Origin: Methanobrevibacter sp.
GTDB taxonomy: Archaea > Methanobacteriota > Methanobacteria > Methanobacteriales > Methanobacteriaceae
Reading direction: 5' to 3'
DNA length: 64,000 nt
NCBI GenBank assembly: GCA_017434525.1
Contig: JAFRFD010000075.1
Coordinates: 1 to 64,000 of the forward strand
In this document: in pieces, positions 18,407 through 27,105 of the stretch
Numbering within the stretch: the stretch's first letter is position 1
Layout: the number at the start of each line of letters is the position of its first letter
Program-made: the position numbers and the translations under genes
Notes under the pieces: model-generated
What the model saw: the letters and a program-made list of their open reading frames with translations, nothing else
The model's database searches: none
What the model was told of the DNA's origin: nothing

Positions 18407-18417
18407 ATTATTCCTCT
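18396..18417. terminator. Hairpin between convergent genes
   Basis: AGAGGAAT (18396-18403) and ATTCCTCT (18410-18417) form an 8-bp stem with a 6-nt loop over the convergent stop codons of the hypothetical gene and ribB. Confidence 0.5.
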
Positions 18418-19091
18418 AAATATTTATTAATGATGTCTTCGCCTCTAAGTAAGACTAATCCGTTTTCTTCAGCATATTTACGAGCATCTGCAACAGATGT
18501 AGCTTGTCCGGTTTCACCATCCATCATTTCACAAACTACACATACCGGAGTAACACCAGCCATTTCACATAATGCAAGGCCAATTTCTGTGTGTCCTTGT
18601 CTATTTTTAACTAATCCGTCTGCTCCTCTTAAAAGGCATACGTGACCAGGTGATCTGAATGTTGCTCCAAATTCATCGAATCTTTCTTCTTTCATCATGA
18701 TAGCCATTTCACTGATTGTCATTGCCCTATCATGATCTGTTACGCCAGTGAAAGATTTTCTATGGTTTGTCCAAATTGAAAATGAAGACCTTTCATCGTA
18801 TGGAATATCTGTTGGTGCTAGTTTTGCAAGTTCTGGATATTTTTCGGATGCCGCTTTCATGATATCTACCATAAATGGCAAGTGAATAGCATCACAAAAA
18901 TCAGAATGTAAACAATTACAGATCAATCCGCCTGCATCATTTCTCATTGTTGCAATTGATTTAGGGGTCACAAATTCGGAAGCGATAATCATGTCAACTT
19001 CCCCTTCCCTATCATCATCATCAAAAACTAGTACGAATTCACCATTTCTAATAGCTTCTAGAGCCTTATCTAAGTTTGTTTCTTGATTCAT
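18408..19091 (-). CDS. ribB: 3,4-dihydroxy-2-butanone 4-phosphate synthase
   Basis: 227 aa, monofunctional (no GTP cyclohydrolase II domain). The DDDDREGEVDMI acidic motif at residues 24-35 and the later RPGHVCLLR-type segment (here RSPGHVCLL) and RQGHTE are the RibB active-site signatures. It converts ribulose 5-phosphate to the four-carbon donor for lumazine, the first committed step on this branch of flavin synthesis. AAGGAG lies 9 nt before the ATG. An FMN riboswitch precedes it, so flavin feedback is expected. ribK and ribH are at 21.3 and 47.8 kb. Confidence 0.95.
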   Translation of the reverse strand: MNQETNLDKALEAIRNGEFVLVFDDDDREGEVDMIIASEFVTPKSIATMRNDAGGLICNCLHSDFCDAIHLPFMVDIMKAASEKYPELAKLAPTDIPYDERSSFSIWTNHRKSFTGVTDHDRAMTISEMAIMMKEERFDEFGATFRSPGHVCLLRGADGLVKNRQGHTEIGLALCEMAGVTPVCVVCEMMDGETGQATSVADARKYAEENGLVLLRGEDIINKYLEE

Positions 19092-19142
19092 AGCAATATC
19101 TCCTTATTTACTAGAATCAGGGCTAAAAATAACTACAATATA

Positions 19143-19277
19143 TTACTTCTCTTCCATCCGGACTATCACCGTCGGTTTTGGACTTTCACCAAATCAACAC
19201 TTTTCTTTGTGCTCGTGGACTTATTTTTATTAAAAAATCACCACCGGTGGGGAATTCCGCCCCGCCCTGAGAGTATA
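19143..19277 (-). promoter_or_regulatory. FMN riboswitch (RFN element) upstream of ribB
   Basis: Read on the minus strand, the conserved RFN segments occur in order: TCAGGGCGGGG (19270-19260), AATTCCCCACCGGTGGTGA, a CACGAGC segment, GGTGAAAGTCC, then CCGACGGTGATAGTCCGGATG and a closing GGAAGAGAAGTA. Each matches the FMN aptamer consensus known from bacterial rib operons. It ends about 50 nt before the ribB start. The leader between aptamer and ATG contains GCCCTGA (19123-19117), a perfect complement of the aptamer's TCAGGGC (19270-19264), so an alternative fold without ligand is possible. The outcome (translation or termination) is inferred, not seen. Confidence 0.93.
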
Positions 19278-19437
19278 TTTACAATATATTCATCATCTAT
19301 AAAATACTTTGTGGTAACAATTATTTTTAAAACAAAATTTATTGATAATATAAATTGCTTTGACCTTATAAAATTGTTTTAAGACTGTAAAATTGTTTTT
19401 ATCAATAACTGAGTAATTTAAATAGAGTAAAAGATAA
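19278..19437. other. ribB promoter region and spacer
   Basis: AT-rich. On the minus strand AT-rich boxes such as GAATATATTG lie just upstream of the riboswitch and can serve as promoter. On the plus strand AAAATTGTTTT occurs twice near 19369 and 19390. No gene seen. Confidence 0.4.
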
Positions 19438-19749
19438 AATAATAATAAAGGAATTACTGATGAAGAACTAATTGATTTAGCATTAGTACCGGTGATGGGT
19501 AGTGTAAATACACAAGAGCAACAAATCGAAAAATCTGTAAAATTAATATTATCAATTGATTTAGAAAAAAATAAAGTAAAAAATCTTGTAAAAAGTATTG
19601 CTTATTTATTAGCGGATAAATTTTTAGAAGATGGAGATAAAAAAACAGCTATTTGTGATGCATTAGGTGGAAAAATGAGTGCAATATACGATTATGGACA
19701 AAGACAAAAGGTTAAACTACCACGGCTTGTAGAAGCCATGGATTTTTAG
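19438..19749 (+). pseudogene. 5'-truncated remnant of a larger protein gene
   Basis: The frame is open from 19438 (after TAA at 19435) to the TAG at 19747, but there is no ATG or ribosome-binding site before GTG 19492 / ATG 19495. The in-frame residues before these (GITDEELIDLALVPVMGS) look like protein rather than leader, so the gene has lost its 5' part. The pattern is reminiscent of the C-terminal part of Rpn-like PD-(D/E)XK proteins, which are often associated with mobile DNA; this is a weak resemblance from memory. If GTG 19492 were used, an 85-aa protein would result. It ends directly before the IscB locus. Confidence 0.5.
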
Positions 19750-19755
19750 ATTTTT

Positions 19756-19975
19756 TTCTTGGAATCCGCTAGTTTAATAGACTCAGATCATTATATGGTC
19801 TACGTTACCCAAGAATATTTTACAGGTACCAAGTTGGATGTTTAATCCCAGTCCCTTGCTCTACGGTGGGTGGTTAAAAGTTCTAAGATGGTAGGAACGG
19901 TGCTGCTCACAAAATTTAAACCTTGGGATAACATTGTCGAGGGATAAAATAACTCAGGAATAGGAGGTAAATGTT
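19756..19975 (+). ncRNA. omega-RNA (HEARO-like) guide RNA region of iscB
   Basis: About 220 nt of noncoding, comparatively GC-rich sequence immediately upstream of iscB, the usual omega-RNA position. Stems visible: TTCTTGG (19756-19762) with CCAAGAA (19809-19815), enclosing TAGAC (19778-19782) with GTCTA (19798-19802); GTTC/GAAC near 19879-19898; CCTTG/CGAGG near 19921-19942. The segment 19848-19880 (CCCAGTCC ... GGTGGGTGGTTAAAA) and CGGTGCTGCTC resemble, from memory, the conserved HEARO RNA associated with HNH ORFs. By analogy the guide is the roughly 16-20 nt just 5' of the scaffold, near 19736-19755. Confidence 0.75.
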
Positions 19976-21214
19976 ATGTTCATTTACGTACTAAACAAGA
20001 ATGGTAAACCATTGATGCTATGTAAACCAAGAAAAGCAAGATTATTATTAAAGAATGGTAAAGCAAAAGTTGTTAATCGCACACCTTTCACTATACAATT
20101 ATTGTATGGTTGTAGTGGTTATAAACAACCAGTTAATCTTGGTGTTGATGCAGGAAGTAAATATATAGGATTATCTGCAACAACAAAACAAAAAGAATTA
20201 TTTAAAGCTACTGTTGAATTAAGACAAGACATTAGTACATTACTAGAGTCTCGTAGAAGTCAACGTAGGAGTCGTAGGTCTCGCAAGTTACGCTATCGTC
20301 CTGCAAGATTCGATAACCGTAAAAATCGGAAAGGTTTATTGGCTCCTAGTGTTCAGCATAAAGTTGATAGTCATTTAACGATTATCAGGAAAGTTTGTAA
20401 TATTCTCCCTATTGGGAATATTATTGTTGAGACTGCGGAGTTTGATTCTCATAAGTTGAAAAATCCCTGTGTAGTGGGTATTGGGTATCAGCATGGTGAT
20501 GCAGAGGGTTTTTATAATGTTAAGGCTGCTGTTTTGAATCGTGATACTTACTCTTGTCAAATATGTGGAGCTAAAGATACTCGTTTGGAGATTCATCATA
20601 TACAGTTTAGGAGTCAAGGAGGTTCAGATACTATGGACAATCTGGTGACATTATGTAAGAATTGTCATGGTAAAGTTCATAGTGGTGAATTAACATTTGA
20701 TAAGAAAATCAAATCATTTAAACATGCTACCCATATGAATATCATGAGGAAAAGATTAGTTGAACTGTTAAAAGATGAGTTCAGTAATGTTTTTGAGACT
20801 TTTGGTTATTTGACCAAGTTTAATCGTGAAAAACTGAGGTTGTGTAAGTCTCATTGTATTGATGCTTTTGTGATTAGTCATAATTTTGATGCTAAACTGT
20901 CTAGTGTTGAGTTTAGGTTTAGGAAGGTTAGGCGTCATAATCGTCAGTTGCATAAGGCTAAACCTGGTAAAGGTGGTAAGCGTCAGCGTACTCAATCTAA
21001 TTATATTGTTAATGGTTTTAGGAGGTTTGATAAAGTAATGTTTAATGGTGTTGAATGTTTTATTACTGGTAAACGGAGTAGTGGTTATTTCCAATTAAAA
21101 ACATTTGATGGGGCTGTTATTCATCAAGGCGTAAGTAGTAAACGGTTGAAATTGTTGGAACCTGTTAAAGGTTGGTTGGTTGATTGGAGGATGGCAATTC
21201 CATCCTCGACCTAA
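19976..21214 (+). CDS. iscB: IscB RNA-guided endonuclease (RuvC + HNH, Cas9 ancestor family)
   Basis: 412 aa, within the usual IscB size. Order: N-terminal PLMP-type domain (here GKPLML, 10-15); RuvC-I GVDAGSKYIG with Asp58; arginine-rich bridge helix at 93-111; RuvC-II IIVETAEFD with Glu152; HNH domain about 190-235 with CQICG (Cys194, Cys197), His207-His208 and CKNCH (Cys227, Cys230); RuvC-III SHCIDAF with His293 and Asp296; basic C-terminal domain. All catalytic residues are present, so it should be active. GGAGGT lies 7 nt before the ATG. IscB nicks/cleaves DNA using an omega-RNA guide, here expected from the upstream region. Confidence 0.95.
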   Translation: MFIYVLNKNGKPLMLCKPRKARLLLKNGKAKVVNRTPFTIQLLYGCSGYKQPVNLGVDAGSKYIGLSATTKQKELFKATVELRQDISTLLESRRSQRRSRRSRKLRYRPARFDNRKNRKGLLAPSVQHKVDSHLTIIRKVCNILPIGNIIVETAEFDSHKLKNPCVVGIGYQHGDAEGFYNVKAAVLNRDTYSCQICGAKDTRLEIHHIQFRSQGGSDTMDNLVTLCKNCHGKVHSGELTFDKKIKSFKHATHMNIMRKRLVELLKDEFSNVFETFGYLTKFNREKLRLCKSHCIDAFVISHNFDAKLSSVEFRFRKVRRHNRQLHKAKPGKGGKRQRTQSNYIVNGFRRFDKVMFNGVECFITGKRSSGYFQLKTFDGAVIHQGVSSKRLKLLEPVKGWLVDWRMAIPSST

Positions 21215-21237
21215 AGAGGTCGAGGTATCCTTGCCAT
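21191..21237 (+). repeat. Subterminal hairpin at the right end of the IscB element
   Basis: Outer stem ATGGCAA (21191-21197) with TTGCCAT (21231-21237); inner 9-bp stem CCTCGACCT (21204-21212) with AGGTCGAGG (21217-21225) and loop AAAG. It includes the last iscB codons and the stop. IS200/IS605 ends carry such imperfect hairpins, which the HUH transposase recognises; it could also stop transcription. Confidence 0.7.
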
Positions 21238-21251
21238 AAATTAGATGAAAA

Positions 21252-21626
21252 TTAAAATTCCAAAGATACAATATCCCCATCGTTGAGATTCAACTCATCT
21301 CTTAATTTATTTTCTGCAATAAATTCCAGGTAATTTTCTTCATGAGTAGTTTTTGCAGGAAAAACAATAGCTCCATTAATTTTATCACATAATTTAGCTT
21401 CTATGTATTTTACAGCACCAAAACCTTCATCCGGTTTGATTAAATTTTCACAATTATTTTTTATTTCATTAATTTCATCCAAAAACTCTTCACTAACGAT
21501 AACATTCAATGTTCCGGGATATGGAATAAATCCCAAATTTTTTTTAAATTCTTTAGTGTAAAAGTCCTGTGATAAAAAGTATGCTGCCTTTCCCAAACCG
21601 GTTGTAACTTCACCATTAATTTTCAT
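21252..21626 (-). CDS. ribK: CTP-dependent riboflavin kinase
   Basis: 124 aa, the normal size of archaeal RibK (DUF120). The GEVTTGLGKAAYFLSQDFY start, LGFIPYPGTLNV and the closing LRDELNLNDGDIV are the conserved family segments. It phosphorylates riboflavin with CTP to make FMN, the ligand of the riboswitch in front of ribB. It shares orientation with ribB, and the IscB element lies between them, so the two may once have been adjacent. Confidence 0.93.
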   Translation of the reverse strand: MKINGEVTTGLGKAAYFLSQDFYTKEFKKNLGFIPYPGTLNVIVSEEFLDEINEIKNNCENLIKPDEGFGAVKYIEAKLCDKINGAIVFPAKTTHEENYLEFIAENKLRDELNLNDGDIVSLEF

Positions 21627-21850
21627 GAAATAACCTCAATTAAATTGCGGATAACTAATGTCTATGTAAAAATATTAACTGTATTTTCAATTAAATGATG
21701 TTGTCAAATATTACATTAACATCTCTTTTAAGGAATATACATTCAATACTATTAGTTAATTCATTTCGATTAATAAATATTTTTGAAGAAATTTATTTAA
21801 TAATTGAAAACTAAAATAATACTATAATTAAATTTTACAGGGTAATTGAA
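21627..21850. other. Divergent promoter region ribK / tfrA
   Basis: AT-rich, no gene. No second FMN aptamer is present before ribK, so only ribB is under the riboswitch. Confidence 0.5.
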
Positions 21851-23494
21851 ATGGAAATAAAAACTATCTCAACAGATGTGTTAATTATTGGATCTGGTGG
21901 AGCAGGTTCAAGAGCCGCTATTGAAGTTGATGATGCAGGATTAAAAGCAATAATTGTATCCAAAGGTCTTTCATTTAGGTCTGGCTGTACTGGAATGGCA
22001 GAAGGCGGATATAATGCTGTCTTTAAAGCTGTAGATAAGGATGATTCAATAGAAGCTCATTTCAACGACACACTTAAAGGCGGAAGCTATCTCAATGACA
22101 AAAAGCTTGTTGAAATTCTAGTCAATGAATCACCGAAAAGACTCATTGACCTGGAAAATTACGGTGCATTGTTTGACAGGCAGGAATCAGGTCAAATTGA
22201 CCAAAGGCCTTTTGGTGGTCAAACCTATAGAAGAACCTGCTATCAAGGAGATAGGACCGGTGCAGAGTTATTGAATGCACTTAAAGAAGAAATTATTAAA
22301 AGAGACATAGAATGCATTGAAGAAGTAATGATTACTTCACTCGTTACAGATGGAGATGAAGTGATTGGTGCAACCGGTCTTGACTTAAAGGATTCCAGTT
22401 TAATCTATTTTAAAGCAAAATCCACAATATTAGCCAGCGGAGGTGCTGGACAATTATACCCTGTAACATCAAACACCTTCCAAAAAAACGGAGACGGTTA
22501 TGCAATATCCTACAGAGCCGGCGCCAATTTGGTTGATATGGAACAAGTTCAATTCCATCCAACAGGAATGGTCGCTCCCGAATCCAAAAAGGGAGTTTTA
22601 GTAACAGAAGCCGTTAGAGCAGAAGGTGGAAAACTCATAAATAAAGATGGTGAAAGATTTATGAGTAAATATGCTCCCGAAAAAATGGAATTGGCTACCC
22701 GTGATGTTGTTGCCCGTTCAATCTATCAGGAAATTATTGAGGGAAGGGGAACAGAAAATGGAGGAGTGTATTTAGACATTTCACACCTAGACGATGACTA
22801 CATCGATGAAAAACTTGAGACAATGGTTTTGCAGTTTGAAAATGTAGGTGTCGACATCAAACATGGTCCAATAGAAGTAGCTCCGACTGCACATCACTTT
22901 ATGGGCGGTTTAAAAATTAATACTGACGGTTCATCATCCCTTAAAAACTTATTTGGGGCAGGTGAAGTATGCGGAGGAGTTCATGGTGCTAACCGTTTAG
23001 GTGGTAATGCTTTAGCTGACACCCAAGTGTTTGGAAAAATCTCAGGAGAAAGCGCATCCAAAGCTGCAAAGGCAACCGAACTCAAAACCAATGAAGAACA
23101 AGTTTCAAAAGAAGCTTCAAGAATTGAAAGCCTAATTAAAAAAGGAATAATAAAACCACAGGAATTCAAAAACAAAATCAAATCATTAATGTGGGAAAAA
23201 GTGGCTATCGTTCGTGATGAAGAAACACTGAACGAAGCGTTAAAAGAACTGCTTGAAATGCAAAAAGAACTTGAAAACCTAGATGTAGGCAGTCAAAAAC
23301 AATATAATACTGATTTAGTAACCGCTCTTGAAGTAATAAATATGGTGGAAATCTGCATATTAATCGTGAAATCTGCAATAATACGTAGAGAAAGTAGAGG
23401 AGCACACTTCAGGTCCGATTTCCCTGAAAGTAAAGATGAATGGAAAAAGAGTATTGTATTAAATAAAAATAAAATAGAATTTGAAGCTAGATAG
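21851..23494 (+). CDS. tfrA: Thiol:fumarate reductase subunit A (FAD flavoprotein)
   Basis: 547 aa. FAD-binding GSGGAGSRAAIEV starts at residue 14; the succinate dehydrogenase/fumarate reductase active-site segments QFHPTG, EAVRAEGGKLINKDGERFM and APTAHHFMGGL are present, with SerThr-rich capping domain and the C-terminal flavoprotein domain ending RGAHFRSDFPE. In Methanobacteriales TfrAB reduces fumarate with coenzymes M and B, making the heterodisulfide and succinate for the incomplete reductive TCA cycle. tfrB is not in the window. Cytoplasmic, no signal peptide. Its 3' end overlaps the convergent deaminase by 8 nt. Confidence 0.9.
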   Translation: MEIKTISTDVLIIGSGGAGSRAAIEVDDAGLKAIIVSKGLSFRSGCTGMAEGGYNAVFKAVDKDDSIEAHFNDTLKGGSYLNDKKLVEILVNESPKRLIDLENYGALFDRQESGQIDQRPFGGQTYRRTCYQGDRTGAELLNALKEEIIKRDIECIEEVMITSLVTDGDEVIGATGLDLKDSSLIYFKAKSTILASGGAGQLYPVTSNTFQKNGDGYAISYRAGANLVDMEQVQFHPTGMVAPESKKGVLVTEAVRAEGGKLINKDGERFMSKYAPEKMELATRDVVARSIYQEIIEGRGTENGGVYLDISHLDDDYIDEKLETMVLQFENVGVDIKHGPIEVAPTAHHFMGGLKINTDGSSSLKNLFGAGEVCGGVHGANRLGGNALADTQVFGKISGESASKAAKATELKTNEEQVSKEASRIESLIKKGIIKPQEFKNKIKSLMWEKVAIVRDEETLNEALKELLEMQKELENLDVGSQKQYNTDLVTALEVINMVEICILIVKSAIIRRESRGAHFRSDFPESKDEWKKSIVLNKNKIEFEAR

Positions 23495-24791
23495 CTTCTT
23501 TTAAATTCTTTATAGCTTCGCGAGCATTATCATAAATTTCCTGTTCATCCAAGACAGTTAACTTTTTATTTTCCATTAATATCTTACCATTACAAATTGT
23601 AGTATCAACATTTGACCCATTTGCGGAGTAAATAATATTGGATGTTAATGTAGAACTGTCCGGAACCATGTTTGCACAGTTAGTGTCAATTAAAATAATA
23701 TCCGCTTTTTTGCCAACTTCAATAGAGCCTATCTCATCATCAAGACCCAAAGCTTCGGCACCTTTAATTGTACCCATTGCAATTGCCTCATAAGAGTTTA
23801 ACACATTAGGATCTAAAGTAGAAACCTTTTGAAGCAAACTGGCTGTTTTTAATTCTTCAATCAAATCTAAATTATTATTTGAAGAAGCACCATCAGTACC
23901 GATAGAAACACAAATATCATTTTCAATTAATTTAGAAACAGGAGCGACACCTGAAGCCAATTTCATGTTACTGCACGGATTGTGTGAAATCTTAACATCG
24001 TTTTTCTTGATGATTTCAATTTCTTCATCACTTAACCATACACTGTGCGCTGCAACAACATCAGGACCTAAAAATCCTATTTTATCTAAATATTCAAATG
24101 GTCTTAATCCTTTTTCAGCACTTACATCATCGATTTCCTTTTGAGTTTCTGAAACATGTATATGAATTCCCATGTTATATTCGTCGGCTAATTGGCGAAC
24201 CTTAATCAACAACTCTTCAGAAGCGGTATATGGAGAGTGTGGACCGAAAAATACCTTAATCCTTCCATCTGCCATTCCATTGCAGTTTTCAAATAATGTT
24301 AAATTCTCTTTGATTTCGGCTTCCCTTTTCTCTGCATCTCCAAAATCTATCATTCCATATGATAAAACTGCCCTTATGCCTGCTTCATCAACTGCACGTG
24401 CAACATCTTCCATGTAAAAATACATGTCTGAAAATGTGGTGGTACCTGATTTAATAAGTTCAACAGCACCTAAAAGAGCACCAATATAACAATAATCACC
24501 ATTAAGGTTAGCTTCCATTGGCCATATATGATCGTTTAACCAACTATCCAAACTTAAATCGTCTGCTAAACCTCTAAATAAAGTCATGGATAAATGAGTA
24601 TGAGTATTAACAAATCCTGGAAGTAAAACTTTTCCAGAAGCATCTATAATTTTATCAACATTACCTTCATCAATCTCATCGGCTATTTCAGCTATTAAAT
24701 CGTTTTTGATTAAAAGAGATTGAACTTTTTCTTCAAAATTGTTTGGGTTCAAAATTAATGCGTTTTTAATTAAAATAGTATTATCTGACAT
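23487..24791 (-). CDS. dadD: 5'-deoxyadenosine / SAH / MTA deaminase (amidohydrolase)
   Basis: 434 aa. Amidohydrolase metal ligands are seen in VNTHTHLS, HIHVSE, AAHSVWL and SIGTDGASSNNNLD, in the proper order. The family in methanogens (DadD/MtaD) deaminates 5'-deoxyadenosine, S-adenosylhomocysteine and methylthioadenosine, recycling products of radical SAM and methyltransfer chemistry. Several radical SAM genes are in this window. Which nucleoside is preferred cannot be read from sequence. Confidence 0.85.
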   Translation of the reverse strand: MSDNTILIKNALILNPNNFEEKVQSLLIKNDLIAEIADEIDEGNVDKIIDASGKVLLPGFVNTHTHLSMTLFRGLADDLSLDSWLNDHIWPMEANLNGDYCYIGALLGAVELIKSGTTTFSDMYFYMEDVARAVDEAGIRAVLSYGMIDFGDAEKREAEIKENLTLFENCNGMADGRIKVFFGPHSPYTASEELLIKVRQLADEYNMGIHIHVSETQKEIDDVSAEKGLRPFEYLDKIGFLGPDVVAAHSVWLSDEEIEIIKKNDVKISHNPCSNMKLASGVAPVSKLIENDICVSIGTDGASSNNNLDLIEELKTASLLQKVSTLDPNVLNSYEAIAMGTIKGAEALGLDDEIGSIEVGKKADIILIDTNCANMVPDSSTLTSNIIYSANGSNVDTTICNGKILMENKKLTVLDEQEIYDNAREAIKNLKEAI

Positions 24792-24832
24792 AACAACACC
24801 TTAAAAAAAAATAAAAAAAGTTAAAAACTTAT

Positions 24833-25039
24833 TTATAAGTTTTTAATTGCTAATTTAATATCATCAGCTTTAACAGTTTTACGTTTTGCGATTTTAGCAA
24901 CTTGATTAGCTTCTTTAGCAACGTCACGAGCAACTTCTTCTAAGTATGCAGCTAATGCTTCTTTTGCATCTTCGCTAACTCTTTCTGCACCAGATTCTTT
25001 AATGATTCTTGCGATAGGAGCTTTTGGTATTTCAGACAT
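24833..25039 (-). CDS. Archaeal histone (HMf family)
   Basis: 68 aa from ATG 25039. GAGGTG 6 nt before it and homologous N-termini ([12 protein letters not shown]) support this over the GTG at 25048. A single histone fold with conserved KAPIARI, GAERVS, and [13 protein letters not shown] segments; no tails. It wraps DNA as dimers and higher oligomers. A 27-nt perfect inverted repeat lies 30 nt upstream. Confidence 0.96.
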   Translation of the reverse strand: MSEIPKAPIARIIKESGAERVSEDAKEALAAYLEEVARDVAKEANQVAKIAKRKTVKADDIKLAIKNL

Positions 25040-25068
25040 ACTTTTCACCTCACAATAGTTAATTAAAA

Positions 25069-25095
25069 CTTATTATTAATGTCATTAATAATAAG
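25069..25095. promoter_or_regulatory. 13-bp perfect inverted repeat upstream of the histone gene
   Basis: CTTATTATTAATG (25069-25081), one central T, CATTAATAATAAG (25083-25095). It is centred 43 nt before the histone ATG, about where a TATA box or operator would lie. Function inferred. Confidence 0.5.
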
Positions 25096-25250
25096 CTATT
25101 ATGAGTATTATAATGACCTAATATTTAAATATTTTGCAAAAATCAGCTATTAAACAAAAATTAGAATATTAATAATTAAATGTAATACTTAAAAGTATTT
25201 AACAAATGATTAAATAATATAATATAGGATATAAAAAAAATCAGAGTGGA

Positions 25251-26114
25251 ATGATGAAAATTAAAATTGCAATTCCTTCAAAGGGAAGAATAAGTGAACC
25301 TTCAATAAACATCCTAGAAAAGGCCGGATTAGGTTTAGTGGATAAAAACAACAGAAAACTAATTTCAAAAACATTCAATGAGGATATAGAGGTAATGTTT
25401 GCAAGAGCTTCAGATATTCCTGAATTCGTTAACGATGGCGTTGCTGATATGGGAATTACAGGTGTGGATTTAATTCAAGAAAATGAAGCCGATGTTGAAG
25501 AATTGTTGGACTTAAGATTTGGACAAACAAAATTGGTTATTGCAGCTCCTGAAGAATCAGGCATTAATTCTATTGATGACATTAGAGAAGATATGAAAGT
25601 GGCAACCGAATTTCCAGTCTTGACAAAAAAATATTTGAATGAAAAGGGTTTGGATTTGAAAATCGTTAAGCTAAGCGGATCTACAGAAGCCGCCCCATTT
25701 ATAGGAATAGCTGACTTAATTACAGATTTAACAAGCACCGGAACCACTTTAAAAATGAATCATCTTGAAATCATTGACGTGATTCTTGAAAGTACAATCA
25801 AGCTTATCTCTAACAAGAAAAGTTTAAAAGATAAAAAAGAATTAATTGAATCCGTAAGCACCAGTATTAAAGGTGTGCTTGATGCTGACAGGAAAAAACT
25901 AATCATGATGAACGTGAAAAGCAAAGACTTGGACAAAGTAAAAGAAGTCATGCCATCAATGGGTGGTCTGACCATTTCAGAAGTATTGTCTAATGAAAAA
26001 ACTGTTGCAGTTCAAGCAGTAATTGATGAAAAACAAGTATTTGAACTTGTTAATGATTTAAGAAATGCAGGTGCAAAAGATATTCTTGTTGTGCCGATTG
26101 AAAGAATAATATAA
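25251..26114 (+). CDS. hisG: ATP phosphoribosyltransferase, long form
   Basis: 287 aa. [12 protein letters not shown] opens the catalytic domain; [10 protein letters not shown] and [10 protein letters not shown] (the PRPP-binding loop) follow. The last 75 residues are the HisG_C regulatory domain that binds histidine, so no HisZ is needed. First step of histidine synthesis, ATP + PRPP. Two ATGs are adjacent (25251, 25254); the exact one is uncertain. Divergent from the histone gene. Confidence 0.93.
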   Translation: MMKIKIAIPSKGRISEPSINILEKAGLGLVDKNNRKLISKTFNEDIEVMFARASDIPEFVNDGVADMGITGVDLIQENEADVEELLDLRFGQTKLVIAAPEESGINSIDDIREDMKVATEFPVLTKKYLNEKGLDLKIVKLSGSTEAAPFIGIADLITDLTSTGTTLKMNHLEIIDVILESTIKLISNKKSLKDKKELIESVSTSIKGVLDADRKKLIMMNVKSKDLDKVKEVMPSMGGLTISEVLSNEKTVAVQAVIDEKQVFELVNDLRNAGAKDILVVPIERII

Positions 26115-26169
26115 AAATCGCGATAATATACTCCACTCAAGTATAGACACAAAAAAGCATTAAAAAGGG

Positions 26170-27105
26170 TTGATTAGAATTTTTAAACTAAAAAACATAA
26201 TCTCAATAAAAGACTTTGAAAGGGAAGATATTGAATATATCTTGGATGAAGCATCAAAACTAGAAAATGTTGCAAAATCCAAGGAAATATCTGAAGAATT
26301 AAAAGGTAAAATTCTTGGTTTGATGTTTTTTGAACCTTCAACAAGAACCAGAATGTCATTTGAAACAGCCATAAAACGTCTGGGTGGAGATGGAATAGGA
26401 TTTGAAAATAGTGGATCAAGTTCTGTTTCAAAAGGTGAAAGTATTGCAGACACCGCAAAAATGTTTGAAGAATACAGCGATGCTTTAGTAATCAGGCACG
26501 AACTTGAAGGAGTATCAAAATTCATTTCAGACATTGTTGATGTTCCTGTCATCAATGCAGGAGACGGAGCTGGCCAGCACCCAACACAAACATTACTTGA
26601 TTTGTACACAATAAAAAAAGAAATAGGCGAAATCGATAATTTAAGAATAGCTTTAATTGGTGATTTAAAATTCGGTCGTACAGTACACTCACTATCAAAC
26701 GCTTTAGGTTTATTCAAAAATGTGAAAATTTATTTAGTATCACCTCCTGAGCTTAAAATGCCACAAGAAGTCCTTCACGATATCAACAAAACCAATGTTA
26801 CATGGGAAGAAGTTGATTCTATTGAAAAAATAATTGATGATGTTGATGTTTTATATGTAACAAGAATTCAAAAAGAGCGCTTTGCCGATATTGATGATTA
26901 TTTAAAAATAAAAGGCGCTTACATTATTAATAAAAAGATGATTGAAGGTAAGGATTTAATTGTAATGCATCCTCTACCAAGAATTGATGAAATTGACACA
27001 GATGTCGACAACACAAAATACAACAAATACTTCACTCAGGCTGCAAATGCAGTTCCTGTCAGAATGGCAATATTAAAAACATTAATAAAAAACAACCCTA
27101 AATAG
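26170..27105 (+). CDS. pyrB: Aspartate carbamoyltransferase catalytic chain
   Basis: 311 aa. Carbamoyl-phosphate site [14 protein letters not shown] (about residues 56-69), [20 protein letters not shown] and the aspartate loop HPLPR are all present. It makes carbamoyl-aspartate in pyrimidine synthesis. The frame is open only from 26164 and TTG 26170 is the sole usual start codon before the conserved N-terminus; an AAGGG abuts it, oddly close for a ribosome-binding site. pyrI is not nearby. Confidence 0.93.
   Translation: MIRIFKLKNIISIKDFEREDIEYILDEASKLENVAKSKEISEELKGKILGLMFFEPSTRTRMSFETAIKRLGGDGIGFENSGSSSVSKGESIADTAKMFEEYSDALVIRHELEGVSKFISDIVDVPVINAGDGAGQHPTQTLLDLYTIKKEIGEIDNLRIALIGDLKFGRTVHSLSNALGLFKNVKIYLVSPPELKMPQEVLHDINKTNVTWEEVDSIEKIIDDVDVLYVTRIQKERFADIDDYLKIKGAYIINKKMIEGKDLIVMHPLPRIDEIDTDVDNTKYNKYFTQAANAVPVRMAILKTLIKNNPK

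Larger units (their letters stand above)
19750..21240 (+). mobile_element. IscB-bearing IS200/IS605-type element, no transposase
   Basis: A unit made of an omega-RNA-like region (about 19756-19975), iscB (19976-21214) and a strong terminal hairpin (21191-21237). Base composition and codon use (many CGT, GGT, GTT codons) differ from neighbours. No tnpA is present, as is common for IscB loci, so mobility would need a transposase in trans. It lies between ribB and ribK. Exact ends are uncertain by some tens of bases. Confidence 0.75.

Noticed and set aside
19756..19975. tRNA or tRNA-like gene upstream of iscB
   Set aside because: No cloverleaf with T-loop consensus; position and conserved segments fit omega-RNA better.
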